Positions 50,542-62,954 of a stretch of DNA of 64,000 bases are shown here, one piece after another. The DNA is from Mallotus nudiflorus. Taxonomy: Eukaryota; Streptophyta; Magnoliopsida; Malpighiales; Euphorbiaceae. Positions within the stretch are counted from its first letter, which is position 1, and each line of letters begins with the position of its first letter. The translations under genes were made by a program, and so were the position numbers. The DNA lies in assembly GCA_947683625.1 (NCBI GenBank), contig CANTUR010001430.1:1-64000 (forward strand), written 5' to 3'. Under the pieces are notes generated by a model that saw only the letters and a program-made list of their open reading frames with translations, did not search any database and had not been told where the DNA came from.

Positions 50542-53500
50542 CGTGCAAATTTGTACACAAATGGTTTTGAACATGTTATCCAATGTTCCATTTGCATATT
50601 TACAATAACAACTACTTATTCTAGAATTCTGAACTCATGAGTACAGTTGACATAATCGAATGCACAGTTTGTGCACATTTGCACATGTTTGTACGCAAAA
50701 CGTGAACGCATGCAAATTCGTGCACAAATCCTTTTGAACATGTTATTCTGAATGCGTACTTACAATACTAACCACTTATTCTAGAATTATAAACTCACGA
50801 ATACAGTTGACATAATTGAATGCACATTTGCACATGTTTGAACGCAAAACGTGAACTCGTGCAAATTTGCGCACAAATGGTTTTGAACATGTTATCCAAT
50901 GTTCCAATTGCATATTTACGATACTAATTGCTTATTCTATAATTCTAAACTGATGAATACATTTGACATAATTGAATGCACAGTTTGTGCACACATGTTT
51001 TGTACACAAAACGTGAACTCGTGCAAATTTGTGCACAAATGGTTTTAAACAAGTTATCCAATGTTCCAATTGCATATTAACAACCCTAAATGCTCATTCT
51101 TTAATTCTAAACTCATGACTACAACTGAGATAATTGAATGCACAATTTTTTCCATATTTGCACACGTTTGTGTGCAAAACGTGAACTCGTCCAAAATTTG
51201 TGCACGAATACTTTTGAACAAATTATCCAATGTTCCAATTTCACATTTACAGTAATAACTACTAATTCTAGAATTCTAAACTCACGATTACGATTGACAT
51301 AATTCAATGCACAATTTGTGCGCATTTGCACATGTTTGTAAGCAAAACGTGAACACATGCAAATTTGTGCACAAATCCTTCTTTTGAACATGTTATCCAA
51401 TCTTCCAATTGCGTATTTACAATACTAACTAATTATTCTAGAATTATAAACTCATGAATACAATTGGCATAATCGAATGCTCAATTTGTGCACATTTGCA
51501 CATATTTGTACGTAAAACGTGAAGTCGTGCAATTTTGTGCACAAATGGTTTTGAACATGTTTTCCGATGTTCCAACTGAATATTTACAACGCTAGGTACT
51601 TATTCTAGAATTATGAACTCATGAACACAGTAGACACAATTGAATTCACAATTTGTGCACGTTTGCACATGTTTGAACGCAAAACGTGAACTCGTGCAAA
51701 GCTGTTCACAAATGGTTTTGAACATGTTATCCAATGTTCCAATTCAATATTTATAATAATAAGTAATTATTCTAGAATTCTAAACTCATGGACACAATTG
51801 ACATAATAATTGAATGCACAATTTGTGCACATTTGCACATGTTTGTGCGCAAAACGTGAACTCGTGTAAATTTGTGCACCAATGGTTTTGAACACGTTCT
51901 CCAATGTTCTAATTGCATATTCACAATACTTATCCTAGAGTTATAAACCCATGAATACAGTTGACATAATTGAATGCACAATTTAGGCACATTTGCACAT
52001 GTTTGAATGCAAAACGTGAACTCGTGCAAATTTGTGCACAAATGTTTTTGAACATGTTATCTAATGTTCCAATTGCATATTTACGATACTAAGTACTTAT
52101 TCTAGAATTCTAAACTGATGAATGCACTTGACATAATTGAGTGCACAATTTGTGCACATTTGCACATGTTTCTACACAAAACGTGGACTCGTGTAAATTT
52201 TTGTACATATAGTTTTGAACATGTTATCCAATGTTCCAATTGCATATTAAAAATACTGACTACTTATTCTTTAACTCTAATCTCATGAATATAATTGACA
52301 TAATCGAATTCACAATTTATCCACATTTGCACATGATTGTGTGCAAAACGTGAACTCGTGCAAATTTGTACACAAATGGTTTTGAACATGTTATCCAATG
52401 TTCCATTTGCATATTTACAATAACAACTACTTATTCTAGAATTCTGAACTCACGAGTACAGTTGACATAATCGAATGCACAGTTTGTGCACATTTGCACA
52501 TGTTTGTACGCAAAACGTGAACGCATGCAAATTCGTGCACAAATCCTTTTGAACATGTTATTCTGAATGCGTACTTACAATACTAACCACTTATTCTAGA
52601 ATTATAAACTCACGAATACAGTTGACATAATTGAATGCACATTTGCACATGTTTGAACGCAAAACGTGAACTCGTGCAAATTTGCGCACAAATGGTTTTG
52701 AACATGTTATCCAATGTTCCAATTGCATATTTACGATAATAATTGCTTATTCTATAATTCTAAACTGATGAATACATTTGACATAATTGAATGCACAGTT
52801 TGTGCACACATGTTTTGTACACAAAACGTGAACTCGTGCAAATTTGTGCACAAATGGTTTTAAACAAGTTATCCAATGTTCCAATTGCATATTAACAACC
52901 CTAAATGCTCATTCTTTAATTCTAAACTCATGAATACAACTGAGATAATTGAATGCACAATTTTTTCCACATTTGCACACGTTTGTGTGCAAAACGTGAA
53001 CTCGTCCAAAATTTGTGCACGAATACTTTTGAACAAATTATCCAATGTTCCAATTTCACATTTACAGTAATAACTACTAATTCTAGAATTCTAAACTCAT
53101 GATTACGATTGACATAATTCAATGCACAATTTGTGCACATTTGCACATGTTTGTACGCAAAACGTGAACACATGCAAATTTGTGCACAAATCCTTCTTTT
53201 GAACATGTTATCCAATCTTCCAATTGCGTATTTACAATACTAACTAATTATTCTAGAATTATAAACTCATGAATACAATTGGCATAATCGAATGCTCAAT
53301 TTGTGCACATTTGCACATATTTGTACGCAAAACGTGAAGTCGTGCAATTTTGTGCACAAATGGTTTTGAACATGTTTTCCGATGTTCCAACTGAATATTT
53401 ACAACGCTAGGTACTTATTCTAGAATTATGAACTCATGAACACAGTAGACACAATTGAATTCACAATTTGTGCACGTTTGCACATGTTTGAACGCAAAAC

Positions 53501-56058
53501 GTGAACTCGTGCAAAGCTGTTCACAAATGGTTTTGACCATGTTATCCAATGTTCCAATTCAATATTTATAATAATAAGTAATTATTCTAGAATTCTAAAC
53601 TCGTGGACACAATTGACATAATAATTGAATGCACAATTTGTGCACATTTGCACATGTTTGTGCGCAAAACGTGAACTCGTGTAAATTTGTGCACCAATGG
53701 TTTTGAACACGTTCTCCAATGTTCTAATTGCATATTCACAATACTTATCCTAGAGTTATAAACCCATGAATACAGTTGACATAATTGAATGCACAATTTA
53801 GGCACATTTGCACATGTTTGAATGCAAAACGTGAACTCGTGCAAATTTGTGCACAAATGTTTTTGAACATGTTATCTAATGTTCCAATTGCATATTTACG
53901 ATACTAAGTACTTATTCTAGAATTCTAAACTGATGAATGCACTTGACATAATTGAGTGCACAATTTGTGCACATTTGCACATGTTTCTACACAAAACGTG
54001 GACTCGTGTAAATTTTTGTACATATAGTTTTGAACATGTTATCCAATGTTCCAATTGCATATTAAAAATATTGACTACTTATTCTTTAATTCTAATCTCA
54101 TGAATATAATTGACATAATCGAATTCACAATTTGTCCACATTTGCACATGATTGTGTGCAAAACGTGAACTCGTGCAAATTTGTACACAAATGGTTTTGA
54201 ACATGTTATCCAATGTTCCATTTGCATATTTACAATAACAACTACTTATTCTAGAATTCTGAACTCATGAGTACAGTTGACATAATCGAATGCACAGTTT
54301 GTGCACATTTGCACATGTTTGTACGCAAAACGTGAACGCATGCAAATTCGTGCACAAATCCTTTTGAACATGTTATTCCGAATGCGTACTTACAATACTA
54401 ACCACTTATTCTAGAATTATAAACTCACGAATACAGTTGACATAATTGAATGCACATTTGCACATGTTTGAACGCAAAACGTGAACTCGTGCAAATTTGC
54501 GCACAAATGGTTTTGAACATGTTATCCAATGTTCCAATTGCATATTTACGATAATAATTGCTTATTCTATAATTCTAAACTGATGAATACATTTGACATA
54601 ATTGAATGCACAGTTTGTGCACACATGTTTTGTACACAAAACGTGAACTCGTGCAAATTTGTGCACAAATGGTTTTAAACAAGTTATCCAATGTTCCAAT
54701 TGCATATTAACAACCCTAAATGCTCATTCTTTAATTCTAAACTCATGAATACAACTGAGATAATTGAATGCACAATTTTTTCCACATTTGCACACGTTTG
54801 TGTGCAAAACGTGAACTCGTCCAAAATTTGTGCACGAATACTTTTGAACAAATTATCCAATGTTCCAATTTCACATTTACAGTAATAACTACTAATTCTA
54901 GAATTCTAAACTCATGATTACGATTGACATAATTCAATGCACAATTTGTGCACATTTGCACATGTTTGTACGCAAAACGTGAACACATGCAAATTTGTGC
55001 ACAAATCCTTCTTTTGAACATGTTATCCAATCTTCCAATTGCGTATTTACAATACTAACTAATTATTCTAGAATTATAAACTCATGAATACAATTGGCAT
55101 AATCGAATGCTCAATTTGTGCACATTTGCACATATTTGTACGCAAAACGTGAAGTCGTGCAATTTTGTGCACAAATGGTTTTGAACATGTTTTCCGAAGT
55201 TCCAACTGAATATTTACAACGCTAGGTACTTATTCTAGAATTATGAACTCATGAACACAGTAGACACAATTGAATTCACAATTTGTGCACGTTTGCACAT
55301 GTTTGAACGCAAAACGTGAACTCGTGCAAAGCTGTTCACAAATGGTTTTGAACATGTTATCCAATGTTCCAATTCAATATTTATAATAATAAGTAATTAT
55401 TCTAGAATTCTAAACTCGTGGACACAATTGACATAATAATTGAATGCACAATTTGTGCACATTTGCACATGTTTGTGCGCAAAACGTGAACTCGTGTAAA
55501 TTTGTGCACCAATGGTTTTGAACACGTTCTCCAATGTTCTAATTGCATATTCACAATACTTATCCTAGAGTTATAAACCCATGAATACAGTTGACATAAT
55601 TGAATGCACAATTTAGGCACATTTGCACATGTTTGAATGCAAAACGTGAACTCGTGCAAATTTGTGCACAAATGTTTTTGAACATGTTATCTAATGTTCC
55701 AATTGCATATTTACGATACTAAGTACTTATTCTAGAATTCTAAACTGATGAATGCACTTGACATAATTGAGTGCACAATTTGTGCACATTTGCACATGTT
55801 TCTACACAAAACGTGGACTCGTGTAAATTTTTGTACGTATAGTTTTGAACATGTTATCCAATGTTCCAATTGCATATTAAAAATAGTGACTACTTATTCT
55901 TTAATTCTAATCTCATGAATATAATTGACATAATCGAATTCATAATTTGTCCACATTTGCACATGATTGTGTGCAAAACGTGAACTCGTGCAAATTTGTA
56001 CACAAATGGTTTTGAACATGTTATCCAATGTTCCATTTGCATATTTACAATAACAACT
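50542..56058 (-). repeat. Satellite block E
   Basis: About 5.5 kb of right-subfamily repeat, spacing 1,815 bp (anchor at 51377, 53192, 55007). Subtracting copy 5 and its duplication leaves exactly 1,815 bp between anchors 43118 and 51377, so phase is preserved across the insertion. No other feature seen. Confidence 0.95.
53192..55006 (-). repeat. Representative 11-monomer higher-order repeat (1,815 bp)
   Basis: Eleven distinguishable monomers, averaging 165 bp, lie between successive CCTTCTTTTGAACATG anchors. The conserved GTTATCC-like box recurs near 53210, 53373, 53540, 53707, 53870, 54037, 54204, 54370, 54518, 54683 and 54848. Monomers differ from each other far more than equivalent monomers of neighbouring repeats do, which is the definition of a higher-order repeat. 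Confidence 0.9.
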
Positions 56059-56882
56059 TGATGGGAATTGTAGGTTTCATCAATTAACTCCCCAATAGCA
56101 AGAATACTATGATAAGTTGAATTGAAAGAAAACTAGAAATTACCAATTTAATCCACAAATTCGGATCGTTCAAAGATTGAAGTAAGAAGATAGATGCTAC
56201 TTAACCCCTTTACCAACAAGGATAAAGATACTAAGATAGACTTTGAATTTCCTCTTATGCCACAAACAAGAATGTTTGATAAATAACAAGAAAACAAAGA
56301 TTTAGATTTTGACACCACAAGCTAGAATAAAGCTTGATAAGTCACAAAGTTTATGCAAGAAATTAAAGACAAAATTCCTCACAATAAAACTCAAACAAAG
56401 TTATAATTCATATATCAAATTCATTCATGCTACAAAAGAAAGAAAAGGACTTGTTTATATAGAGTACAAGTCCATGCTCACACTACTAAAATAGACTCAC
56501 ACACATAGGATTACTTTGACTCTTAAATATCCTTAATAGCCATTACCCACATTAATAGCCATTACTTGGTATTGATTACCCCATTAACTTTAGTAACCAC
56601 TACCCATAATAATAACCATTACTTGGTATTAATTACCCTATTAACTTGTATATGGTGGCTACATGTAACCCTAATTGTTATTAACACAAAAACAAGTTAA
56701 ATATTATTCCTTGGGCCTCCATGGATGCCTTATTGGGCTGAAATTCGTGAGCTTTCCAAATGTCCTTAATTAAACCCAATATGGCTTCTTGAAGCTTCTT
56801 GGATTTGGACCTTGTGATTGGGCCTTCTTGTACGATTAATGGATCTTGGATCTCTTTAGGCTTTGAACTTGGATTCACATCA
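56059..56882 (-). repeat. 3' LTR of copy 6 (824 bp)
   Basis: TGATG at 56882 to CATCA at 56059 on the minus strand; includes the polyprotein stop at 56681. Confidence 0.97.
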
Positions 56883-59800
56883 TTCCCCCTTTCTTCAAAA
56901 GGATTTGTCCTCAAATCAGCTCCATCATCTTTATCACCTAAATCAAACAAAGACAAGTCACTAACATTAAATGTAGCACTAACATTGCCATACTCACTTG
57001 GAAGTTCTAGCTTGTAGGCATTGTTGTTGATGCGTTGAAGCACTTTAAAAGGACCATCTCCTCTTGGCATAAGCTTTGATTTCCTTTGGTTAGGAAATCT
57101 TTCCTTCCTCAAGTGCACCCACACCCAATCTCCGGGCTCAAAAATGACTTGCTTCCTCCCCTTGTTGTGTTGCTTTTCATATTGGAGTGTCTTCTTCTCA
57201 ATGTTTGCACGCACCCTCTCATGCAAAGTCTTGATGAACTCAGCTTTTTGTTTCCCCTCTAGATTAGCTTTGTCCAATGGCAATGGTAGCAAATCTAATG
57301 GAGTCATTGGGTTGAATCCATACACAACTTCAAATGGTGAGCAATTTGTTGAACCATGCACACTCCTATTGTAAGCAAATTCCACATGTGGCAAACATTC
57401 TTCCCAATTCTTCAGATTTCTTTGGATGATAGCCCTCAAAAGTGTTGAAAGTGTCCTATTGACCACCTCCGTTTGTCCATCCGTTTGTGGATGACAAGTT
57501 GTAGAATACAAAAGTTTTGTCCCCATCTTTCCCCAAAGAGTCTTCCAAAAGTGACTTAGGAATTTGACATCCCTATCACTCACAATGGTCCTTGGCACTC
57601 CATGTAGCCTAACAATCTCCTTGAAGAATAGATTGGCAATATGGGTTGCATCATCCGTCTTGTGACATGGAATGAAATGTGCCATTTTGCTAAACCTGTC
57701 CACAACAACAAAAATGGAATCTCTCCCTCCCTTGGACCTAGGTAATCCTAAAACAAAATCCATAGAAATGTCTACCCAAGGTTCATTTGGTATGGTAAGA
57801 GGTGTATACAAACCATGAGGCATTGCTTTGGATTTGGCTTGTTTGCAAGTAATGCATTTCTCACAAATTCTCTTAACATCCCTTTTCATGTGTGGCCAAA
57901 AGAAATGGTCACCCAACACATCCAAAGTTTTCTTAATCCCAAAATGCCCCATTAAACCTCCGCTATGTGCCTCTCTCACAAGTAACTCTCTTAAAGAACT
58001 TTGTGGCACACACAATTTGTTTTCCCGAAAAAGAAAACCATCAAACTTATAGAACTTATCAAAACCCCCTTTCTCACATGCCCCATAAACATTAGCAAAA
58101 TCAAGATCATTAAAATAAAGATCTTTGATGTATTCAAATCCTAATAATTTTGCATCAAGTTTAGAGATCAAGGCATACCTTCTTGACAATGCATCGGCCA
58201 CCACATTTTCTTTCCCTTGCTTGTACTTAATGATGTACGGAAAGGATTCAATGAATTCCACCCATTTTGCATGTCTCTTGTTGAGTTTTCCTTGTCCTTT
58301 GAGATACTTCAAGGACTCATGGTCAGTGTGAATTATGAATTCTTTGTAACCAAGGTAGTGCTGCCATGTCCTTAGAACCCTCACCAATGCATAGAACTCC
58401 TTGTCATATGTAGGGTAGTTTAGACTTGCTCCACTTAGCTTTTCGCTAAAGAATGCTATGGGCTTGCCTTCTTGCATCAAAACTCCTCCAATACCTATGC
58501 CACTTACATCGCACTCAATCTCAAAAGGTTTAGTAAAATTTGGCAAAGATAACAAGGGTGCAGAACTTAATTTTTCTTTTAGCAAGTTAAAAGCCTCATC
58601 TTGTTCAATTCCCCACTTAAAACCAACATTCTTTTTGATGCATTCAGTTAAAGGTGCAGCTATGGTAGAAAATTTTTTAATGAACCTTCTATAAAAGCTA
58701 GCTAAACCATGAAAGCTTCTTGCATCACTTACACTTGTGGGTGTTGGCCATTCTCTAATTACTTTTACCTTTTCTTGATCAACATGAATGCCCTTGTCAT
58801 TGACAATATATCCAAGAAAAGTAATTTCATTAGTGCAAAAACAGCATTTCTTTAGATTAGCATACAACTTCTCTTCTCTAAGCACATTAAAAACACAAGT
58901 CAAATGTTGTACATGCTCATCTAAATTTTTGCTATAAACCAAGATATCATCAAAATAGACAACAACAAATTTGCCTATGAATGCTCTTAAAACATGATTC
59001 ATCAATCTCATGAAAGTGCTTGGTGCATTAGTTAAACCAAAAGGCATTACTAACCACTCATATAAACCATGTTTAGTTTTAAAAGCTGTTTTCCATTCAT
59101 CACCTTCTCTCATTCTAATTTGATGATAACCAGATTTCAAATCAATTTTTGAAAACAAATATGAACCATGCAATTCATCCAACATGTCATCTAGCCTAGG
59201 AATGGGATGTCTATACTTCACCGTGATTTTGTTGATGGCACGACAATCAACACACATCCTTCAAGTTCCATCTTTCTTAGGCACTAACAAGATGGGTACG
59301 GCACATGGACTCATGCTTTCACGAACATAACCCTTCTCCATAAGCTCACTCACTTGCTTTTGGATTTCCTTGGTCTCCTCCGGATTACATCTATATGCTG
59401 GTCTATTTGGAATGCTTGCTCCAGGTATGAAATCAATTTGGTGCTCAATGCCTCTTTTAGGTGGCAAACCATTTCGAATTTCTTCTGGAAATAAATCTTC
59501 ATAAACCTGCAAAAGATCAACAACAACACTAGGCAAACCATTGGTTATTTCGTTAGAAATATGCAAAATCTCCTTGTACATAAGTACAAGCATGTGTTGC
59601 CTCAAAAGCATAGCTTCCTTCACATCACTCATTTTTGCATAAACACTCATTTTTCTTTCATTTGAACCTTCCTTGTTTTCTCTCACCATGTGTTTCCCAT
59701 TTTGGTCAAGAGAATTGGAATTTTTAGGTTCACTCATCTCACCTTTTTCTTTACTCTCAAAGGTTTCCCTTCCCAAAGAATTTCCCAATGAAGAACCCAT

Positions 59801-61438
59801 TTCTTCATATTGTTGCTTGATGGGCATTTGGTCTTCAAAAATCTGTTTTGGGGTTAATGGTCCAAGGTTAAACCTTTTTCCATCCATAGTCAAAGTATAC
59901 ATATTTTTGAATCCATCATGATTAGCCCTTCTATCATATTGCCAAGGTCTCCCCAACAACATATGTCTGGCCAACATTGGTAACACATCACACAATACCT
60001 CATCATTATATCTACCAATTTGAAAAGAAACTAGAACTTGCTTATTTACCTTTACAACTCCACTTTCATTAAGCCATTGCAACTTGTATGGTCTTGGGTG
60101 CTTGGTAGTAGGCAACTTCAATTTCTCCACTAGCAAAGTGCTTGCTACATTAGTACAACTTCCACTATCCACAATCATGTTGCACAACTTGTTAGAAATC
60201 AAACAATGAGTATGAAACAAATTTTCCCTTTGCTCCCTATGGACATCATGTTTATTTTGCAAACTCAATGTTCTTTGAACAACAAGATTATCTCCCTTAG
60301 CACATTCAACATCACTACAATCTTCTAAAGAAGGCATATCATCATCACTATCCCCCTCACTCTCCGATTCAATATCACCATCCCTTAGAATCATAGCTTT
60401 CTTATTTGGACATTCCCTAGCAATGTGCCCATGACCCAAACACTTAAAACATTTGATTCCCCTAGTTTGGGTTGGTTGATTCTCACCCTTTCCCTTATTA
60501 CCCAAGTCAATTTTTGGTTTATTTTCTTCCACTTTTGACTTGTTAAAAGGTTTATTATCCTTTTTCCCCCAAGAAGTTTTCCAAGAAGAAGAAGAACCCA
60601 CATTTGGTTTAGAATCATACCTCTTTCCTTTCAATTGCCTTTCCACTTTCATGGCCAAATTCACCATATCTTCAATCTCCACATAATGTTGCAAATCAAC
60701 AACATCAGCAATGTTTTTGTTTAGCCCTCTCAAAAACCTTGCCATGGTAGCTTCACGATCTTCTACCACATTTGCTCTAATCATAGCCTTCTCCATTTCT
60801 TTGTGATACTCCTCAACACTCATGGATCCTTGAATTAGAGTTTGTAACCTTTGATGAAGCTCTCTATAGTAGTGGCTTGGAACAAACCTCTTTCTCATGA
60901 TTTGCTTCATTTCCCTCCAACACTCCACGGGTCTTTCTTCATATCTACGTCTTTCCTTGCAAAATTGATCCCACCAAACAATTGCATAATCACTAAACTC
61001 AACAGCGGCAAGTTTTACCTTTTTCTCCTCCGAATAATTGTGACATTCGAAGATGAGTTCCACTTTCCTCTCCCATTCAAGGTACACATCTGGATCATTT
61101 CTTCCTTGGAATGAAGGAATCTTCATTTTGATGCTTCCAAGGTTGCGATCAACATCATCTTTAGGACGTCCTCTCCTAGCTTGTCTCCTAGGATTGATTT
61201 GTTGTCCCACCAAGGTGACTTGATCATCATCTAATTCATCCTCTCCTTCATAGTCCTCTTGGTCAATTGGTGGACGTCTCCTTTGTTTAGGCTCTCCTTG
61301 TAATTGGTTAAGGATGCCATCATGCCTCTCTAATTTCTCATTGACTCCCGCCATCATGTTAAACATTCTTTCGAATTGTTGTTGCATAGCTTGAATCACA
61401 TGATCATTTGTAGAAGAAGAACTTGTGTCTTTTGACAT
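56681..61438 (-). pseudogene. Gag-pol polyprotein of copy 6, one nonsense codon
   Basis: Same 1,585-codon length as copy 2 with no indel. TGA at 59261-59263 (codon 726) replaces the conserved Trp codon TGG in the reverse transcriptase motif GTWRMCVD, so the product ends before the FDDIL catalytic site. Outside this codon the catalytic motifs are present: zinc knuckle, protease Asp-Ser-Gly, FDDIL, RNase H, and integrase with a complete His-His-Cys-Cys site and DD35E. Minor substitutions include Ala to Val right after the RNase H catalytic Asp. It is the least damaged copy apart from the stop codon. Confidence 0.95.
56883..56896 (-). other. Polypurine tract, copy 6
   Basis: GAAGAAAGGGGGAA on the minus strand next to the 3' LTR. 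Confidence 0.9.
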
Positions 61439-62130
61439 GATTGTAAAACCTAAAATTTTAACAAAAGAAAATAGAAAGAAACAATCTCACAACACTCCCT
61501 CACGTGTTTCACTCAAAATTGATGTATACCACTCGTGTTTACACTCAATTTTGGCTTTTCTCTAATGATCTCACACTTTTGCCTTTTACCTCTCAAATTT
61601 GCCTTTTGATTTCTTAGATTAACTAAGTTTCTCAATCAAACAAAATTCAAGAATGTAGTAATCAATGATAAATAATAAGGTAGGCTAACAAGAAAATAAT
61701 AAGGTAGGCTTAAAGAAAATAACAATTTGTAACAAATAGGCTAATAGAAATGAAAAACAAAGATAGATTATCAAAGAACACAAAGAGTCAGAATTATAAA
61801 GATAGATCTCAATGGAATATGAAGAGTCAATTTTTTTTTTTTAATGTAAACTGAGATCTAACATAGGAATATCAAAGATAACATATACTTTTTTTTTTAT
61901 GGACGAATTTTTTTTTTTTTTTTTTTTTTTATGGACGAATTTTTTTTTTTTTTTTTTGATATCTGCAAACAAAATCTTGAGATAAGAAGAATAAAGATAA
62001 AAAAAAAATAACAAGAATAATAGATAGCAAGAAAGGTGCAAAATATAAGATGAACACAAGATATTGAGAACTAAAAGATAGTTTTGGATACGCAAACCTC
62101 AATCTTGAGCCAATGCTCTGATACCACTTA
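61439..62130 (-). other. 5' untranslated leader of copy 6, short form
   Basis: A 692 bp leader with the longest A-runs of all copies (about 61901-61957) separated by TTCGTCCAT. It lacks the extra segment of copies 4 and 5. No gene seen. Confidence 0.85.
62110..62126 (-). other. Primer-binding site, copy 6
   Basis: TGGTATCAGAGCATTGG on the minus strand, intact. Confidence 0.9.
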
Positions 62131-62954
62131 TGATGGGAATTGTAGGTTTCATCAATTAACTCCCCAATAGCAAGAATACTATGATAAGTTGAATTGAAAG
62201 AAAACTAGAAATTACCAATTTAATCCACAAATTCGGATCGTTCAAAGATTAAAGTAAGAAGATAGATGCTACTTAACCCCTTTACCAACAAGGATAAAGA
62301 TACTAAGATAGACTTTGAATTTCCTCTTATGCCACAAACAAGAATGTTTGATAAATAACAAGAAAACAAAGATTTAGATTTTGACACCACAAGCTAGAAT
62401 AAAGCTTGATAAGTCACAAAGTTTATGCAAGAAATTAAAGACAAAATTCCTCACAATAAAACTCAAACAAAGTTATAATTCATATATCAAATTCATTCAT
62501 GCTACAAAAGAAAGAAAAGGACTTGTTTATATAGAGTACAAGTCCATGCTCACACTACTAAAATAGACTCACACACATAGGATTACTTTGACTCTTAAAT
62601 ATCCTTAATAGCCATTACCCACATTAATAGCCATTACTTGGTATTGATTACCCCATTAACTTTAGTAACCACTACCCATAATAATAACCATTACTTGGTA
62701 TTAATTACCCTATTAACTTGTATATGGTGGCTACATGTAACCCTAATTGTTATTAACACAAAAACAAGTTAAATATTATTCCTTGGGCCTCCATGGATGC
62801 CTTATTGGGCTGAAATTCGTGAGCTTTCCAAATGTCCTTAATTAAACCCAATATGGCTTCTTGAAGCTTCTTGGATTTGGACCTTGTGATTGGGCCTTCT
62901 TGTACGATTAATGGATCTTGGATCTCTTTAGGCTTTGAACTTGGATTCACATCA
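62131..62954 (-). repeat. 5' LTR of copy 6 (824 bp)
   Basis: TGATG at 62954 to CATCA at 62131 on the minus strand; nearly identical to its 3' partner. Confidence 0.97.
62527..62533 (-). promoter_or_regulatory. TATA box in 5' LTR of copy 6
   Basis: TATATAA on the minus strand at offset 421 of the LTR. Confidence 0.7.

Larger units (their letters stand above)
56059..62954 (-). mobile_element. Ty3/gypsy LTR retrotransposon, copy 6 (full length, 6,896 bp)
   Basis: Minus-strand element, 3' LTR 56059-56882, 5' LTR 62131-62954, duplication CAACT (56054-56058 and 62955-62959) at the start of monomer 8. I see only one difference between its LTRs (GATTGAAG against GATTAAAG), so it is the youngest copy here. 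Both LTRs share variants unique to this copy, such as TTAAATATCCTT. One nonsense codon interrupts the coding frame. Confidence 0.97.
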
